Positions 16,841 to 25,482 of a DNA stretch of 64,000 nt are shown piece after piece. The first letter of the stretch is position 1. Each line of letters starts with the position of its first letter. A program made the position numbers and the translations under genes. The stretch comes from Sedimentibacter acidaminivorans (GTDB taxonomy: Bacteria; Bacillota; Clostridia; Tissierellales; Sedimentibacteraceae). The notes beneath the pieces were generated by a model that saw nothing but the letters and a program-made list of their open reading frames with translations, did not search any database and was not told where the DNA came from. The stretch is taken from contig NZ_JAGGKS010000008.1 in NCBI RefSeq assembly GCF_017873955.1, positions 152,476 to 216,475 of the forward strand, read 5' to 3'.

Positions 16841-17056
16841 TTACTCTTCATCCTCAGGTTCTTCTGGATTGTCATCCTCTTGATCATAATCTTCCCAGGG
16901 TATTTCCTCTTTGCCCGGTACGCAAATAAAGTTATTTTCTAATAATCCTTTTGCGTCCTTATCAGATAAATCTAAAACATCACCCTTATTATAGAGTGTA
17001 CCTTTAAAAATTAAGTTATTTATTTTACTTTCATACTTACTATTCTTAGCAGCCAT
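16841..17056 (-). CDS. Small head protein with acidic tail
   Basis: 71 residues. The first 45 carry a short beta-rich module (LIFKGTLYNKGDVLDLSDKD, then AKGLLENNFICV) like the small domains found just after capsid genes in tailed phages. The end (EDDNPEEPEDEE) is strongly acidic and probably disordered. Function not established. It may be a minor capsid or connector component. Confidence 0.55.
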   Translation of the reverse strand: MAAKNSKYESKINNLIFKGTLYNKGDVLDLSDKDAKGLLENNFICVPGKEEIPWEDYDQEDDNPEEPEDEE

Positions 17057-17082
17057 AATTACCTCCTAAAACTTATATTGAA

Positions 17083-17115
17083 AAAGACTATTGATTTCTC
17101 AACAGTCTTTCAATT
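17083..17115 (-). terminator. Terminator-like hairpin after the major capsid gene
   Basis: Leftward AAAGACTGTTGA-GAAA-TCAATAGTCTTTTTC, an 11-bp stem with one mismatch and a short T tract, directly after the capsid stop codon. Partial termination here would give more capsid mRNA than downstream tail mRNA, a common late-operon feature. Confidence 0.6.
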
Positions 17116-17121
17116 TTTATC

Positions 17122-18159
17122 CTATAATGCATCTGCTACCGCAAAACTATCTACTTTATCCAGTATTGGTAATGGTCTTGATGAAAGATTTAATATCTTT
17201 CTAACTGGTTTTCTTTCTACGTATATATCTGGAATTCTTCTACCTTCAGCTAAATAAATTTGCTCTGTTTTATCATCAGCTATCTCAACAGCACCATAGG
17301 CTAATGAGAAATTAGCATCTATTGGTAACAATGCAACCTTATTATCTGGTACGAATTTTTTTGTCACTGGTGAAGCTCCAGTCCAATCATCAGTATACAT
17401 ACCACTATATGTATATATATCTAAATCAAGCAATGATAACCTTCCTATGTATCTAGTTCCATTAGGTAATGTTTTAGGCTCAATTTTAGCTAACTGATAA
17501 TTTTTTATGTCTAATACTTCTTTTACCAGCTTATGATTTATAAAAGCATTAGCAACATTATTAGCCATTATACATATACCTGGATTAGTCATACCATTAG
17601 TTTGAACCAATGAGTACATTGCTTCTAAATCTGCTATAGGATTTGAACCATCTATACTCCATTTAGTAGCTATAGTTGCATTATTAGTAAATCCAAAATT
17701 GATTTCTTCATCCAATCCTTCGCCTTTTACCACTACTTTACCTTCAAATATAGCCTGAGAACACATCAATTCTTCTCTACGAGTTATAGAATCTTCTAAC
17801 AATTCCAAATACTCAGCAGTTTTTTTCGCATTTCTATCCTCTGCTGACGTAGTTTCATAAGGATTTTCGCCTGCTAATCTATCGTTTAAATCTTTAGCGG
17901 TGATTATTTTTTCAGGTGCAACTAATGGTGGCTTATATGAGTTAGTTTGGTAACCCTTATTAACCATAACTTTACCACCAATTATAGGATGCACAAATGG
18001 TGCTACCTGCCTGTCCCCTTTTACAATGTCAATTTCAACTGTTTCTGTTTGAAACGTTCTGATATTTGTAAAGAATGTATCTCTTAAAAATGTTCTAGGT
18101 GACTCCATTTGTCTAACTGCACCTAATAAAGTTCTTTTGTTGTATAAAATATTTGGCAT
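17122..18159 (-). CDS. Major capsid protein (lambda gpE-like)
   Basis: 345 residues of the Phage_cap_E family: LRDTFFTNIRTFQTETVEID near the start (about 24-43), a VAPFVHPIIGGKVM segment (about 52-65) and the C-terminal AEGRRIPDIYVERKPVRKI that is strongly conserved. It forms the HK97-fold shell. Together with the decoration protein and ClpP-like protease upstream this is a lambda-type head module attached here to a P2-type tail. Confidence 0.93.
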   Translation of the reverse strand: MPNILYNKRTLLGAVRQMESPRTFLRDTFFTNIRTFQTETVEIDIVKGDRQVAPFVHPIIGGKVMVNKGYQTNSYKPPLVAPEKIITAKDLNDRLAGENPYETTSAEDRNAKKTAEYLELLEDSITRREELMCSQAIFEGKVVVKGEGLDEEINFGFTNNATIATKWSIDGSNPIADLEAMYSLVQTNGMTNPGICIMANNVANAFINHKLVKEVLDIKNYQLAKIEPKTLPNGTRYIGRLSLLDLDIYTYSGMYTDDWTGASPVTKKFVPDNKVALLPIDANFSLAYGAVEIADDKTEQIYLAEGRRIPDIYVERKPVRKILNLSSRPLPILDKVDSFAVADAL

Positions 18160-18173
18160 ATTTACTATCCTCC

Positions 18174-18512
18174 TTATATAATTTCAAACCCAAGGGTTCT
18201 AAATACATCTTTATAATCTTCTAAAGTCTTTCCTGCAGGATATGTTAATGCCGAATCTTGGAAAGAACCATTAATATAACATACTCCTACTTTATCAGCT
18301 GTTGTTGCATCTACATCTTCAGCCATAATTCCATACAAAGTTGTAACATCCACTCCATCATCAGGAATTATTTTGCCAGAAGCATCTTTTTTAACTAGTT
18401 GCCCTTTTACAACTTTTCCTGATTGTAAAACAACTATCTCATTAGCTGTACAATCCTTTTTACCATAAAAGTTTTCTGGTGTATAAGTTGATGTCTCTAT
18501 TGATAAGTTCAT
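18174..18512 (-). CDS. Head decoration protein (lambda gpD-like)
   Basis: 112 residues with the gpD pattern: an early FYGKKDCTANEIVVLQSGKV strand and C-terminal GIMAEDVDATTADKVGVCYI, then GSFQDSALTYP. Trimers bind the outer face of the expanded capsid and strengthen it against internal DNA pressure. It lies between protease and capsid genes, exactly the lambda C-D-E order, with the stop of the protease gene one base away. Confidence 0.87.
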   Translation of the reverse strand: MNLSIETSTYTPENFYGKKDCTANEIVVLQSGKVVKGQLVKKDASGKIIPDDGVDVTTLYGIMAEDVDATTADKVGVCYINGSFQDSALTYPAGKTLEDYKDVFRTLGFEII

Positions 18513-19625
18513 TTATTTGTCCCCTTTCTTATTTTTAAAGAAATTTGATATTCTATTTGAATTATTAAGTATTTTATCGGTTTCTGTTTCATCAATATTT
18601 TCTACTGGAGGAATATCATCAAGCTCTTCAGCATCTATGTTAATATTATTTAAAACAGTATTACCTATATTTTTTTGCTGCTTTAATATTTCCATAGACA
18701 ATTGCCCTGCATCTATAGGTTTTTCAAATTTTGCCTTATTAACTGAATCTTCAAATCCTGGCAATGCTACATCTTCAATTTCTTGTATTCTCTGCCTTTC
18801 CTGTGCTGCACCATTATTTATTGCCTGTTGCACTATTTGATTATATAAATCCGGGTATTTATTTTTAAATTCTTCTAAATTCATTATAGATTGCTCCTCT
18901 TCTTTATTTGAATTGTTTATTTTTTGAGTGCTAATATTGTTAAATTTAGATAAATCCTTAAAATTACTCATATCAAATTTAATTTTATTAACTACTAAAA
19001 ACCTCTTATTTTGAATTTCTTCCATGGCCATATTAATTTCATCTTCTTCTAACAATACATCAGCAAATCCCTTTTCTACCGCCTCTGTACCAGTTAACCA
19101 TGTTTCATTGGACATCATATTAGCTAATTCATCTTTATCTATTCCTGTTTTTAAAACATAAGCGTTAACTATGCTCTCTTTGATTTTATTTAAAGCTATT
19201 GTCATTTCATTGAAATCTTTAACATTATATCCACCCCATAACACAACCGATGGATCGTGTATCATCATCATTGATGTACTTGACATATAGATATTGTCTC
19301 CTGCCATAGCGATTATTGTTGCAGCACTTGCAGCAATACCATCAATATAGACATTTTTAGTTACATTTCTTGATTTAAGATAATTTGCAATAGCATGTGC
19401 TGCAAATACACTTCCACCATTGCTGTTTATTCTAATGTTAATATCAGATATCTCTCCTAATTTATCAATATCCTCTATAAATCCAGCAGGTGTTACATCT
19501 TCTTCCCACCATGAATAATCGCATATATCACCATAGATTAATATTTCACCTGTGTTTTGATTAAGCTTATTCATCACCCAAAATTTTTTATTTAGTGTTT
19601 GCTGTCTTGCTTGGCTCATTGGCAT
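18513..19625 (-). CDS. Head maturation protease with scaffold-like C-terminus (ClpP/S49-like)
   Basis: 370 residues. The ClpP-like domain spans about residues 25-200: INSNGGSVFAAHAIANYL, catalytic Ser in GIAASAATIIAMAG (about 98-111), and His in MMMIHDPS (about 121-128). The C-terminal third is charged and helical (EEFKNKYPDLYNQIVQQA and onward), like a scaffold domain fused or nested as lambda C/Nu3. It cleaves portal and scaffold proteins during head maturation. The first ATG (19625) is favoured because GGAGGTGA lies ten bases before it; it then overlaps the portal gene by 38 bases. An in-frame ATG at 19574 has its Shine-Dalgarno too close. Confidence 0.9.
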   Translation of the reverse strand: MPMSQARQQTLNKKFWVMNKLNQNTGEILIYGDICDYSWWEEDVTPAGFIEDIDKLGEISDINIRINSNGGSVFAAHAIANYLKSRNVTKNVYIDGIAASAATIIAMAGDNIYMSSTSMMMIHDPSVVLWGGYNVKDFNEMTIALNKIKESIVNAYVLKTGIDKDELANMMSNETWLTGTEAVEKGFADVLLEEDEINMAMEEIQNKRFLVVNKIKFDMSNFKDLSKFNNISTQKINNSNKEEEQSIMNLEEFKNKYPDLYNQIVQQAINNGAAQERQRIQEIEDVALPGFEDSVNKAKFEKPIDAGQLSMEILKQQKNIGNTVLNNINIDAEELDDIPPVENIDETETDKILNNSNRISNFFKNKKGDK

Positions 19626-21174
19626 TTATATCATTCACCTCCTTCATTTGTTTTTCTTCTTCTTTTCTTTGTTTGATATATATATTATAGTCTCCACCAG
19701 TAAGCTCTTGGGTTTCACGAGTTCTGGTAGAAAAACCATTATCAACTCTTTTTGCGGCTGCATTAACTTCTTTTAAAGGATCTAATTGTCCTTGAGTAGG
19801 TCCATTCCATTCAGCTCCACAATATGCCTTTCTAACAAGTGGATCATTAAAAAAGCCCGGTGCATTAATCCTACCTTTTGCAATAGCCTCAGTTAACCAC
19901 TCTTCATATATTGGCTGACAAAAATCATTTGATAGCCATGTTCTTCTCATTCTAAACATCTTCCAAGCTTCAAGAAGTGATGCTCTACTAGCACTATAGG
20001 AGGCTGTAAATTGTTTTACTAATAATTCATATGGTAATTCTAGTGCTGAACCAATTTGCCTGCTTATAGAAGTTACAAAACCATCAAAGTTAGCATTTGG
20101 TCTACCAGGATTAGCAACATTTATTTTTTCACCATTGCCAAGTTCAACAACTGCACCATTACCAAGCTTTATTTCTCTATCTTGATCATCTATTTCATCA
20201 TAATTAGTATCATCATCATATTCGAAATTTGTTTGTCCAAATGGACTGTTTTCTGTATCAACATCATTAGGACTTTCTATAAAAACCGTATACATACCAC
20301 TTATAACTGCTGCAGTTAGTTCTGCTTCGCTATATCTTGCTAATTGTTTCAAACTTTCTATTACTGGAGCCAATATAGGAACTCCTCGTCTTTGTTCAGG
20401 TCTTTCTGCATCCATCAAATGTAAAACATTAGGCCTGCCACTCTTTTTGCCATATTTACTAGTTCTTTTCCACTCTTTTTTTATTGTTTGAGTACCTAGT
20501 GGATGAAAATTAGATATATAATAGGCAACTACTTCACCATGCAACCCTATTTCAACACCATTTATGATTTTACTATTGTTATATTCAAAGGTCGGAGTTG
20601 ACACTCTATCTGCCTCTATAAGCTTAACTCTCAAATCATATGGAATATTTGGTCTTTTAATTACAGGTAAAAGTGCAAAACACTCCCCACTTGCTAAAAA
20701 AGATAAAAAAGCAAGTTGCTGCAACTCATAAAAATTATTCATTCTTTCAGCATCACAATGTGGTGTGTCAGCCCATAAAGCAAATTCACGTTGTGCTTTT
20801 CGTTCCCACGCCCTTGCCTCTTCATCAGACATCTTTAATATTTCATAATCAATTTGAGGTCTCAACATTAAACCAGAACCAACTACATTAGTTCGTATAG
20901 TCTTTATTGCACCAGTAGCTATGGGTGCTCCCATATACAAATCCCTTGAACGTTCTCTTAGAGTGCTCAAATTATCATCTATATCCTCTTTAGTAGAACC
21001 ACCTGAGCTAATCCACCCTGCTAAACTTTTCTTACTATAGCTTGCGCCATGATGTGAATACCCTGAATTAATTATATTGTGTTTTTTTCTTGCAACAGCT
21101 CTATTCAATCCCCATGTAGGACTAATATTATTAATAACATTTTCTAATTTGTTTGCTATACCAATTTTAATCAC
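19588..21174 (-). CDS. Portal protein (lambda gpB-like)
   Basis: 528 residues. The family pattern is clear: ISPTWGLNRAVARKK at the start, LSTLRERSRDLYMGAPIATG (about 69-88), then VGSGLMLRP, MDAERPEQRRGVP (about 255-267) and LELPYELLVKQFTASYSASRA (shortened: LELPYELL, then FTASYSASRA). It forms the dodecameric ring through which DNA is packaged. The start is unusual: GGGGGTG gives a GTG start at 21174 whose Shine-Dalgarno overlaps it, whereas normal spacing would point to ATT four codons in. The downstream small protein and terminase are contiguous. Confidence 0.93.
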   Translation of the reverse strand: MIKIGIANKLENVINNISPTWGLNRAVARKKHNIINSGYSHHGASYSKKSLAGWISSGGSTKEDIDDNLSTLRERSRDLYMGAPIATGAIKTIRTNVVGSGLMLRPQIDYEILKMSDEEARAWERKAQREFALWADTPHCDAERMNNFYELQQLAFLSFLASGECFALLPVIKRPNIPYDLRVKLIEADRVSTPTFEYNNSKIINGVEIGLHGEVVAYYISNFHPLGTQTIKKEWKRTSKYGKKSGRPNVLHLMDAERPEQRRGVPILAPVIESLKQLARYSEAELTAAVISGMYTVFIESPNDVDTENSPFGQTNFEYDDDTNYDEIDDQDREIKLGNGAVVELGNGEKINVANPGRPNANFDGFVTSISRQIGSALELPYELLVKQFTASYSASRASLLEAWKMFRMRRTWLSNDFCQPIYEEWLTEAIAKGRINAPGFFNDPLVRKAYCGAEWNGPTQGQLDPLKEVNAAAKRVDNGFSTRTRETQELTGGDYNIYIKQRKEEEKQMKEVNDINANEPSKTANTK

Positions 21175-21177
21175 CCC

Positions 21178-21444
21178 CTAAAAATCTACTGGTGTAATTC
21201 TGCTAACTCTTATATTTGTAGATTTGCCTCGTACTTTCTCCTCGTATTTATTCATCTCTTTTCGCCAATACTTCAACTGCTCTCTTATTTGATATAAATT
21301 AGCTCTATCCAATCTCTGACTACCTATTTGATAACTTTGACCATTTATTACAGATAACTCCGCCTCATTCCATGCATCATAGTGTTTTTTTGCCTCTTTA
21401 TATTCTTCTAGAGCTGTAGGTTTATTTGGAATTTGATTGTCCAT
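21178..21444 (-). CDS. Small head-tail joining/packaging-region protein (DUF6148-like)
   Basis: 88 residues. SVINGQSYQIGSQRLDRANL (about 33-52), followed by a helix LKYWRKEMNKYEEKVRG, is the pattern of the small DUF6148/gpW-position proteins encoded between large terminase and portal in many Firmicute phages. In lambda the protein in this place (gpW) joins head to tail, but clear homology to gpW is not visible. Three bases separate it from the portal start. Confidence 0.7.
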   Translation of the reverse strand: MDNQIPNKPTALEEYKEAKKHYDAWNEAELSVINGQSYQIGSQRLDRANLYQIREQLKYWRKEMNKYEEKVRGKSTNIRVSRITPVDF

Positions 21445-21446
21445 TG

Positions 21447-23288
21447 CTATACTCCTTTGCTTAATTGTCTCTTAACTTTCTTTTTCTTTTTTACATTCGA
21501 CCCTACATCATATATAATTCCTCGCTCTCGCAAAGCTTGTAGTTGTTCAAAGTTAGGCTTAATAATTTCTAGTGCAGCAGTAGCATAGTTTCTAAGGTCA
21601 AGACCTTCATTTCTTTTGTATTTTTTAATCCACTGAAATTTTGCTTGGCCATTTACTAACCTTACTATCCTCTTTTCAGAACATAATGATTTAAAATACT
21701 CTAAATCATATCCAGCATTTTCTTCCTTGGGAAAGTGACAATATCCAGGACCATAATCTTTTATATTAAGCCTTGAATATATGGTCTCTTTGCCCTTATC
21801 AACACCTATATTGAACAAATGAATCTTTTCTCTATTTGTTGTAGTACAACTATGTATAAAATCTTGATTTCTACCACTAACACCTTTAATACCAAATATA
21901 TTTCTTACTTCCCTTGGCTTTATAAAGTCATACGCATCATTTGTACGATGTCCACCTGTATCAATGCAAGTTGCAGCTATACGAATAGGTGTGTTGTCAG
22001 AATAAAAAAATAAACCTGTCAAATATTGATCAAGTTTATCCCATGTTTCTTTTAACTCTGGATTACAAATTATTTTTTTATACTCTATTCCCCAGCTTTC
22101 TTTGTCCTGTCCCCATCCAACTACTTCTACCTCTAGTCTATCGTCCTGAACGTCAACACCTGCCGTTAATATTAAAACTCTATCCGGTACTTGGCAATTG
22201 TAGTATTGATTTCTTTTCATTAGATCTCTATATTCAACGCCATCACCTTCTTTATCTTCCCAAACTTGACCTAAAGTAGTATTAAACCAAGTTTTTAAAC
22301 TTTCCTTACCCTTTTTCTTTGCCTCTTTAAAATCATTAATTATACTAATCCATGGCTCCCATGGAGAAGTTAATGCATTTAAATGAAACCCTCTTTTTCT
22401 TTTATCCGGATTTTCTAATGGAGATATATATTTACCTCTATGTAATTGAGATTTCCACTCATACTCAGTTAAGTGTTCTTTACAATTAATACACTTCATT
22501 GTTACATCTTCAAATTTAATTCTATTCCAATCAAAAGTTTGATATTTACCACACATAGGGCAAGGTACACACCATTCTTCTTGAGTGGAACTTTCAAACT
22601 CCTTATAAATCCTTGATATCTCTTTTTCTGTAGGAGTTGAAACATATATTTTTTTCTTGTTCCAAAAGTTTTTAGTACGTTTTTCAGCTAAAGATAATGG
22701 ATCACCTTCCTTACCAGCTGATACTGGAAACCTATCAACCTCATCAGCAAGCAAAATACGTATAGGTCTACTTGATAATCCTGTAGGAGCATTAGCTCCA
22801 ACCATTGCTATATATCCACCAGGGAACCCCTTTTCAAGTATAGTATTATCGCTATCTCTTGATTTGCTTGGTTTTACTTTATCTGTCAATGATGGAGTAT
22901 CCCTTATCATTGGATTTAGTCTTTTCTTGCTATATGAATTACATAAACTTTCAGTAGGCATTAACAATAGCATTGGTGCAGGATCATAATCTATGTGATA
23001 ACCAATAATATTATTTAATATTTCAGTTTTTCCAACTTGAGCTGATGACATAATAATTATAGTCTCTACATCAGAATCAGATACACTGTCAAGTATTTCT
23101 CTTTGGTATGGTGCTCTATCTGTTCTCCATTTACCTGGTTCTGCTGAACTTTCTGCTGATAGCATTCTATAAGTATCTGCCCATTCGCTAACTTTTAAAT
23201 CAGGTGGCGGAGCTAATATTTTACATATATTTTTAAATAAGTTTGAAGTTTTTCTTTTTATTTTAATCTTCTTCGCCAAGTTCATCAT
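21447..23288 (-). CDS. Terminase large subunit (lambda gpA-like)
   Basis: 613 residues of the GpA terminase family. ATPase: Walker-A-like MSSAQVGKTEIL (about 79-90), a Walker-B region with RILLADEVDRFP (about 183-194), a zinc-binding CPMCGKYQTF...CINCKE segment (about 246-275). Nuclease: ILTAGVDVQDDRLEVEVVGW (about 378-397) with the catalytic Asp residues, and CIDTGGHRT (about 440). It cuts concatemers at cos and pumps DNA into the prohead. A GpA-type enzyme implies a cos-type packaging phage. It overlaps the small terminase gene by 26 bases. Confidence 0.95.
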   Translation of the reverse strand: MMNLAKKIKIKRKTSNLFKNICKILAPPPDLKVSEWADTYRMLSAESSAEPGKWRTDRAPYQREILDSVSDSDVETIIIMSSAQVGKTEILNNIIGYHIDYDPAPMLLLMPTESLCNSYSKKRLNPMIRDTPSLTDKVKPSKSRDSDNTILEKGFPGGYIAMVGANAPTGLSSRPIRILLADEVDRFPVSAGKEGDPLSLAEKRTKNFWNKKKIYVSTPTEKEISRIYKEFESSTQEEWCVPCPMCGKYQTFDWNRIKFEDVTMKCINCKEHLTEYEWKSQLHRGKYISPLENPDKRKRGFHLNALTSPWEPWISIINDFKEAKKKGKESLKTWFNTTLGQVWEDKEGDGVEYRDLMKRNQYYNCQVPDRVLILTAGVDVQDDRLEVEVVGWGQDKESWGIEYKKIICNPELKETWDKLDQYLTGLFFYSDNTPIRIAATCIDTGGHRTNDAYDFIKPREVRNIFGIKGVSGRNQDFIHSCTTTNREKIHLFNIGVDKGKETIYSRLNIKDYGPGYCHFPKEENAGYDLEYFKSLCSEKRIVRLVNGQAKFQWIKKYKRNEGLDLRNYATAALEIIKPNFEQLQALRERGIIYDVGSNVKKKKKVKRQLSKGV

Positions 23289-23847
23289 CCTCTACATACT
23301 TTTCATTATAAAACATAGCAGGATCATAATCTTTTAACTCTTCTAAAACTTCAATACACTCAACTTTTATTCGGTCCCTTATGAATTTAACATCATTTTG
23401 ACTAACTACTGATTGTGCAAGTTTAGAAGGCATTGCTAAAACCTTACTCCTAAAATTAGCTAACATATTTGTCATTACTAATTCTATATCCTCTGACATA
23501 TGCACTTCGCCACGCATCACCTTTAATTCAATTTCAGACTTCTCTCTCTTTATCTTTTCATGTATAGCCTTCTCTTCTTCATAATCAAGCTTGCTATTAT
23601 CTTTCATGCCCTCTATGTTCTTATTAATTTTCAAATGTACAATGTAATTTTTTACTGATTTTTCTAGATCATATCTTCCCTTTGCACCACCTCTGACTAA
23701 TATACCTTCCTGTGCTAAATCCCTGATACGTCTTTCAGTTAAACTAAATAATTTTGATAACACTTTAACCGATACCATGGTACCACTTATGTCATCAACT
23801 TTATATGATGCTTGCTCAATTTTGGTTTTTCCATCATTTTCACTCAT
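23263..23847 (-). CDS. Terminase small subunit (Nu1-like)
   Basis: 194 residues from ATG 23847, which has GGCAGGTGAG upstream; a longer in-frame start 12 codons earlier lacks a ribosome site. The winged-helix DNA-binding domain is visible in VKVLSKLFSLTERRIRDLAQ (about 26-45), followed by EGILVRGGAKGRYDLEKSV as in lambda Nu1. A coiled-coil region and an acidic tail (VEDDELGEED) follow, which usually contacts the large subunit. It recognises the cos site, which in lambda-like phages lies just upstream of this gene, here 23848-24212. Confidence 0.85.
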   Translation of the reverse strand: MSENDGKTKIEQASYKVDDISGTMVSVKVLSKLFSLTERRIRDLAQEGILVRGGAKGRYDLEKSVKNYIVHLKINKNIEGMKDNSKLDYEEEKAIHEKIKREKSEIELKVMRGEVHMSEDIELVMTNMLANFRSKVLAMPSKLAQSVVSQNDVKFIRDRIKVECIEVLEELKDYDPAMFYNEKYVEDDELGEED

Positions 23848-24212
23848 TTTCTCACCTGCCTTAAATCTATAGAATAAATTCATATTTTTTCAACATTGAT
23901 ATTTCAACCCTGAAACGGAAACGGCGATAAAATTTTTTTTGTAACTAGGCAACATATGGGCTCGCAAGGAACCACACCCTATTTTTGACCTTCTGAAAGG
24001 ACCCATTTTTATTTTGATATTTACGCAATGAATAATGTTGTAAGAGAAATTAGTTTTATACATCAAAAAACGTCATGTTCCTGATAGAGTGTGACATTTT
24101 ATAAATTCGTGTTTCTTCTATATATAAGTCAACCAAAAATATTACATCAAATGTCATGTTGCCTAAATTCGTGACATTGCTAAATTTTTTAAAAAATCAT
24201 TGCCGTTAATTT
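23848..24212. other. Candidate cos/packaging region with direct repeats
   Basis: 365 bases without a gene, just upstream of the small terminase. Two imperfect direct-repeat units are seen: ACATCAAA...GTCATGTT (24060-24079 and 24144-24160), each followed by TAAATTCGTG (24102-24111 and 24164-24173), and GTGACATT at 24091-24098 and 24171-24178. Such repeated boxes are what a cosB-type terminase binding region looks like. An ordered GC-richer patch (GGCAACATATGGGCTCGCAA) lies at 23950-23970. The nick site itself cannot be assigned. Confidence 0.4.
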
Positions 24213-24788
24213 CTAAAAATCTAACTCAGAAACTAAATCATCAACCTTCAATCTATCAAGTCCTAAATACAATTTTGTATATGATATATCCTCATGTCCT
24301 AGCGCTTCTCTTGCTGCATTCATATCCTTGCCACTTAATTCATAAATAAATAGAGCAAATGTCTTTCTCATTGAATGAGTATTAATATGTTTTAATCCAA
24401 ATGCTTTAGCTGCCTTCTTTATGATCCTACCAGCATGCTCACGAGTAATAGGTTTATTTACACCCTTTGTTTTCTTGTTTGATTTAAAAGCATATTCAAA
24501 TGAATCTTTATCTTTTATATAATCCTTTATAGCTCTTCTGAGAATACTATTGAGCCTTACTTCTCTTCTGTTTCCTGTTTTTTTCTCAACAATACTTACA
24601 TAATTATCATCCAAATACCTTGATAAATCCCTTATCTTTATTGGAAGTATATCGCTTATTCTATATCCCGTATAAACTCCAAAGGTAAACAGCAATCCAT
24701 ACATTTCATTCCAATTATTAAGATACTCAATCATATCTTTGACTATCTCTTTATTCGTTATAGGCATAACAGTTGTTTTCTTACCCAA
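24213..24788 (-). CDS. Orphan tyrosine recombinase catalytic domain next to the terminase
   Basis: 191 residues. It is a compact tyrosine recombinase with all key residues: Arg in GVYTGYRISD, Lys in VEKKTGNRREV, HSMRKT (His-x-x-Arg), GHEDIS and a C-terminal Tyr in TKLYLGL. It is shorter than ordinary integrases because the N-terminal core-binding and arm-binding domains are absent or reduced to about 20 residues. The prophage already has a large serine integrase, so this enzyme is unlikely to integrate the phage. Similar short recombinases near terminase genes occur in other Firmicute phages, with unknown role. Resolution of phage concatemers or DNA binding near cos are possibilities. Confidence 0.85.
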   Translation of the reverse strand: MGKKTTVMPITNKEIVKDMIEYLNNWNEMYGLLFTFGVYTGYRISDILPIKIRDLSRYLDDNYVSIVEKKTGNRREVRLNSILRRAIKDYIKDKDSFEYAFKSNKKTKGVNKPITREHAGRIIKKAAKAFGLKHINTHSMRKTFALFIYELSGKDMNAAREALGHEDISYTKLYLGLDRLKVDDLVSELDF

Positions 24789-24977
24789 TTACCTCACCTG
24801 CCTAATTGCTCCTTTATGTCTTTTGTACACTGAAGCAGACTCCATGAGCCTTTTATAATTTATATTGTCTTGATTTTTATTGTCGTTACGGTTGATTTTA
24901 TTATTAGACTTACTTATATTCTTTAATTTATTATAAATACTTGGTTGTTTAGCCTTTACAATTTCTCCAATGCTCAT
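24789..24977 (-). CDS. Small basic hypothetical protein
   Basis: 62 residues from ATG 24977 (GGGGGT upstream); an upstream in-frame ATG 13 codons earlier lies inside a terminator hairpin and is unlikely. The sequence is Asn/Lys-rich (SKSNNKINRNDNKNQDNINY) with a basic end KRHKGAIRQVR. No family is recognised. It abuts the tyrosine recombinase gene (stop at 24789, next start 24788), so the two are probably coupled. Confidence 0.5.
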   Translation of the reverse strand: MSIGEIVKAKQPSIYNKLKNISKSNNKINRNDNKNQDNINYKRLMESASVYKRHKGAIRQVR

Positions 24978-25001
24978 ATCAATACCCCCATTTTGCGTAA
25001 T

Positions 25002-25030
25002 AAAAAAAGCACTCAACCAAAGTCAAGAGC
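25002..25030 (-). terminator. Intrinsic terminator upstream of the recombinase genes
   Basis: Leftward GCTCTTGAC-TTTG-GTTGAGTGC followed by seven T residues. The stem contains two G-U pairs and one mismatch. It probably ends early transcription arriving from the right, so the recombinase and late genes need an activator or another promoter. From 25031 to 25250 I see no gene or clear signal. Confidence 0.7.
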
Positions 25031-25254
25031 TCTTTCACATTATTTTATATTTAATTACACTTTTATTGTTTTTAGTTTACCATAAAAAGTTCGCCAAAGT
25101 GCGCCATCTTTTTATTATTTAAACTTTCATTCCGCAATTACTTAATCTAAATGTTGTTTTTTATGATGACATTCAACTATTTCATTACTAAAAGTATTTT
25201 ATCTTTTTCATAACGTACTTTCACCTTAAAACTGTCGCCTTTGCTGAGCGCACA

Positions 25255-25400
25255 TAAAAAAAGAACTCCCAAAGGAGTTCTTAAAAGTTCAAAGATTATT
25301 CGGTAGGACGGCGTACCCTACATCTCTTTTAATACCTGTTAAGGTGTGGCAGCTGCCAGTTCTGCCCTCAAATAATCTTTATAATATCTTATGTATTTGT
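25255..25400 (-). ncRNA. Structured small RNA with its own promoter and terminator
   Basis: A strong promoter at 25434-25407 would start an RNA near 25400, ending at the terminator AGAACTCC-CAAA-GGAGTTCT plus U tract (25281-25255), about 145 nt. No open frame with a ribosome site is present. A perfect 10-bp stem (25371-25380 with 25291-25300) closes a domain containing the palindrome TGGCAGCTGCCA, a hairpin ACCT-TAAC-AGGT and a hairpin GTAGG...CCTAC. It shares GAGGGC(A/G)GA and the TAAC-loop hairpin with the 695-743 element. I cannot assign it to a named family. A phage regulatory RNA is most likely. Confidence 0.75.
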
Positions 25401-25406
25401 ATACTA

Positions 25407-25434
25407 ATTATACCATAGTTATTTCTCTTGTCAA
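25407..25434 (-). promoter_or_regulatory. Consensus promoter of the small RNA
   Basis: Leftward TTGACA (25434-25429), 16-base spacer, TATAAT (25412-25407): both hexamers are perfect. This is among the strongest promoter matches in the window, implying abundant constitutive transcription of the small RNA. Confidence 0.85.
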
Positions 25435-25482
25435 CCATATTTAGCGTTTTTTCTATTTCTTATCGGTATTTTAGATTTTCTT

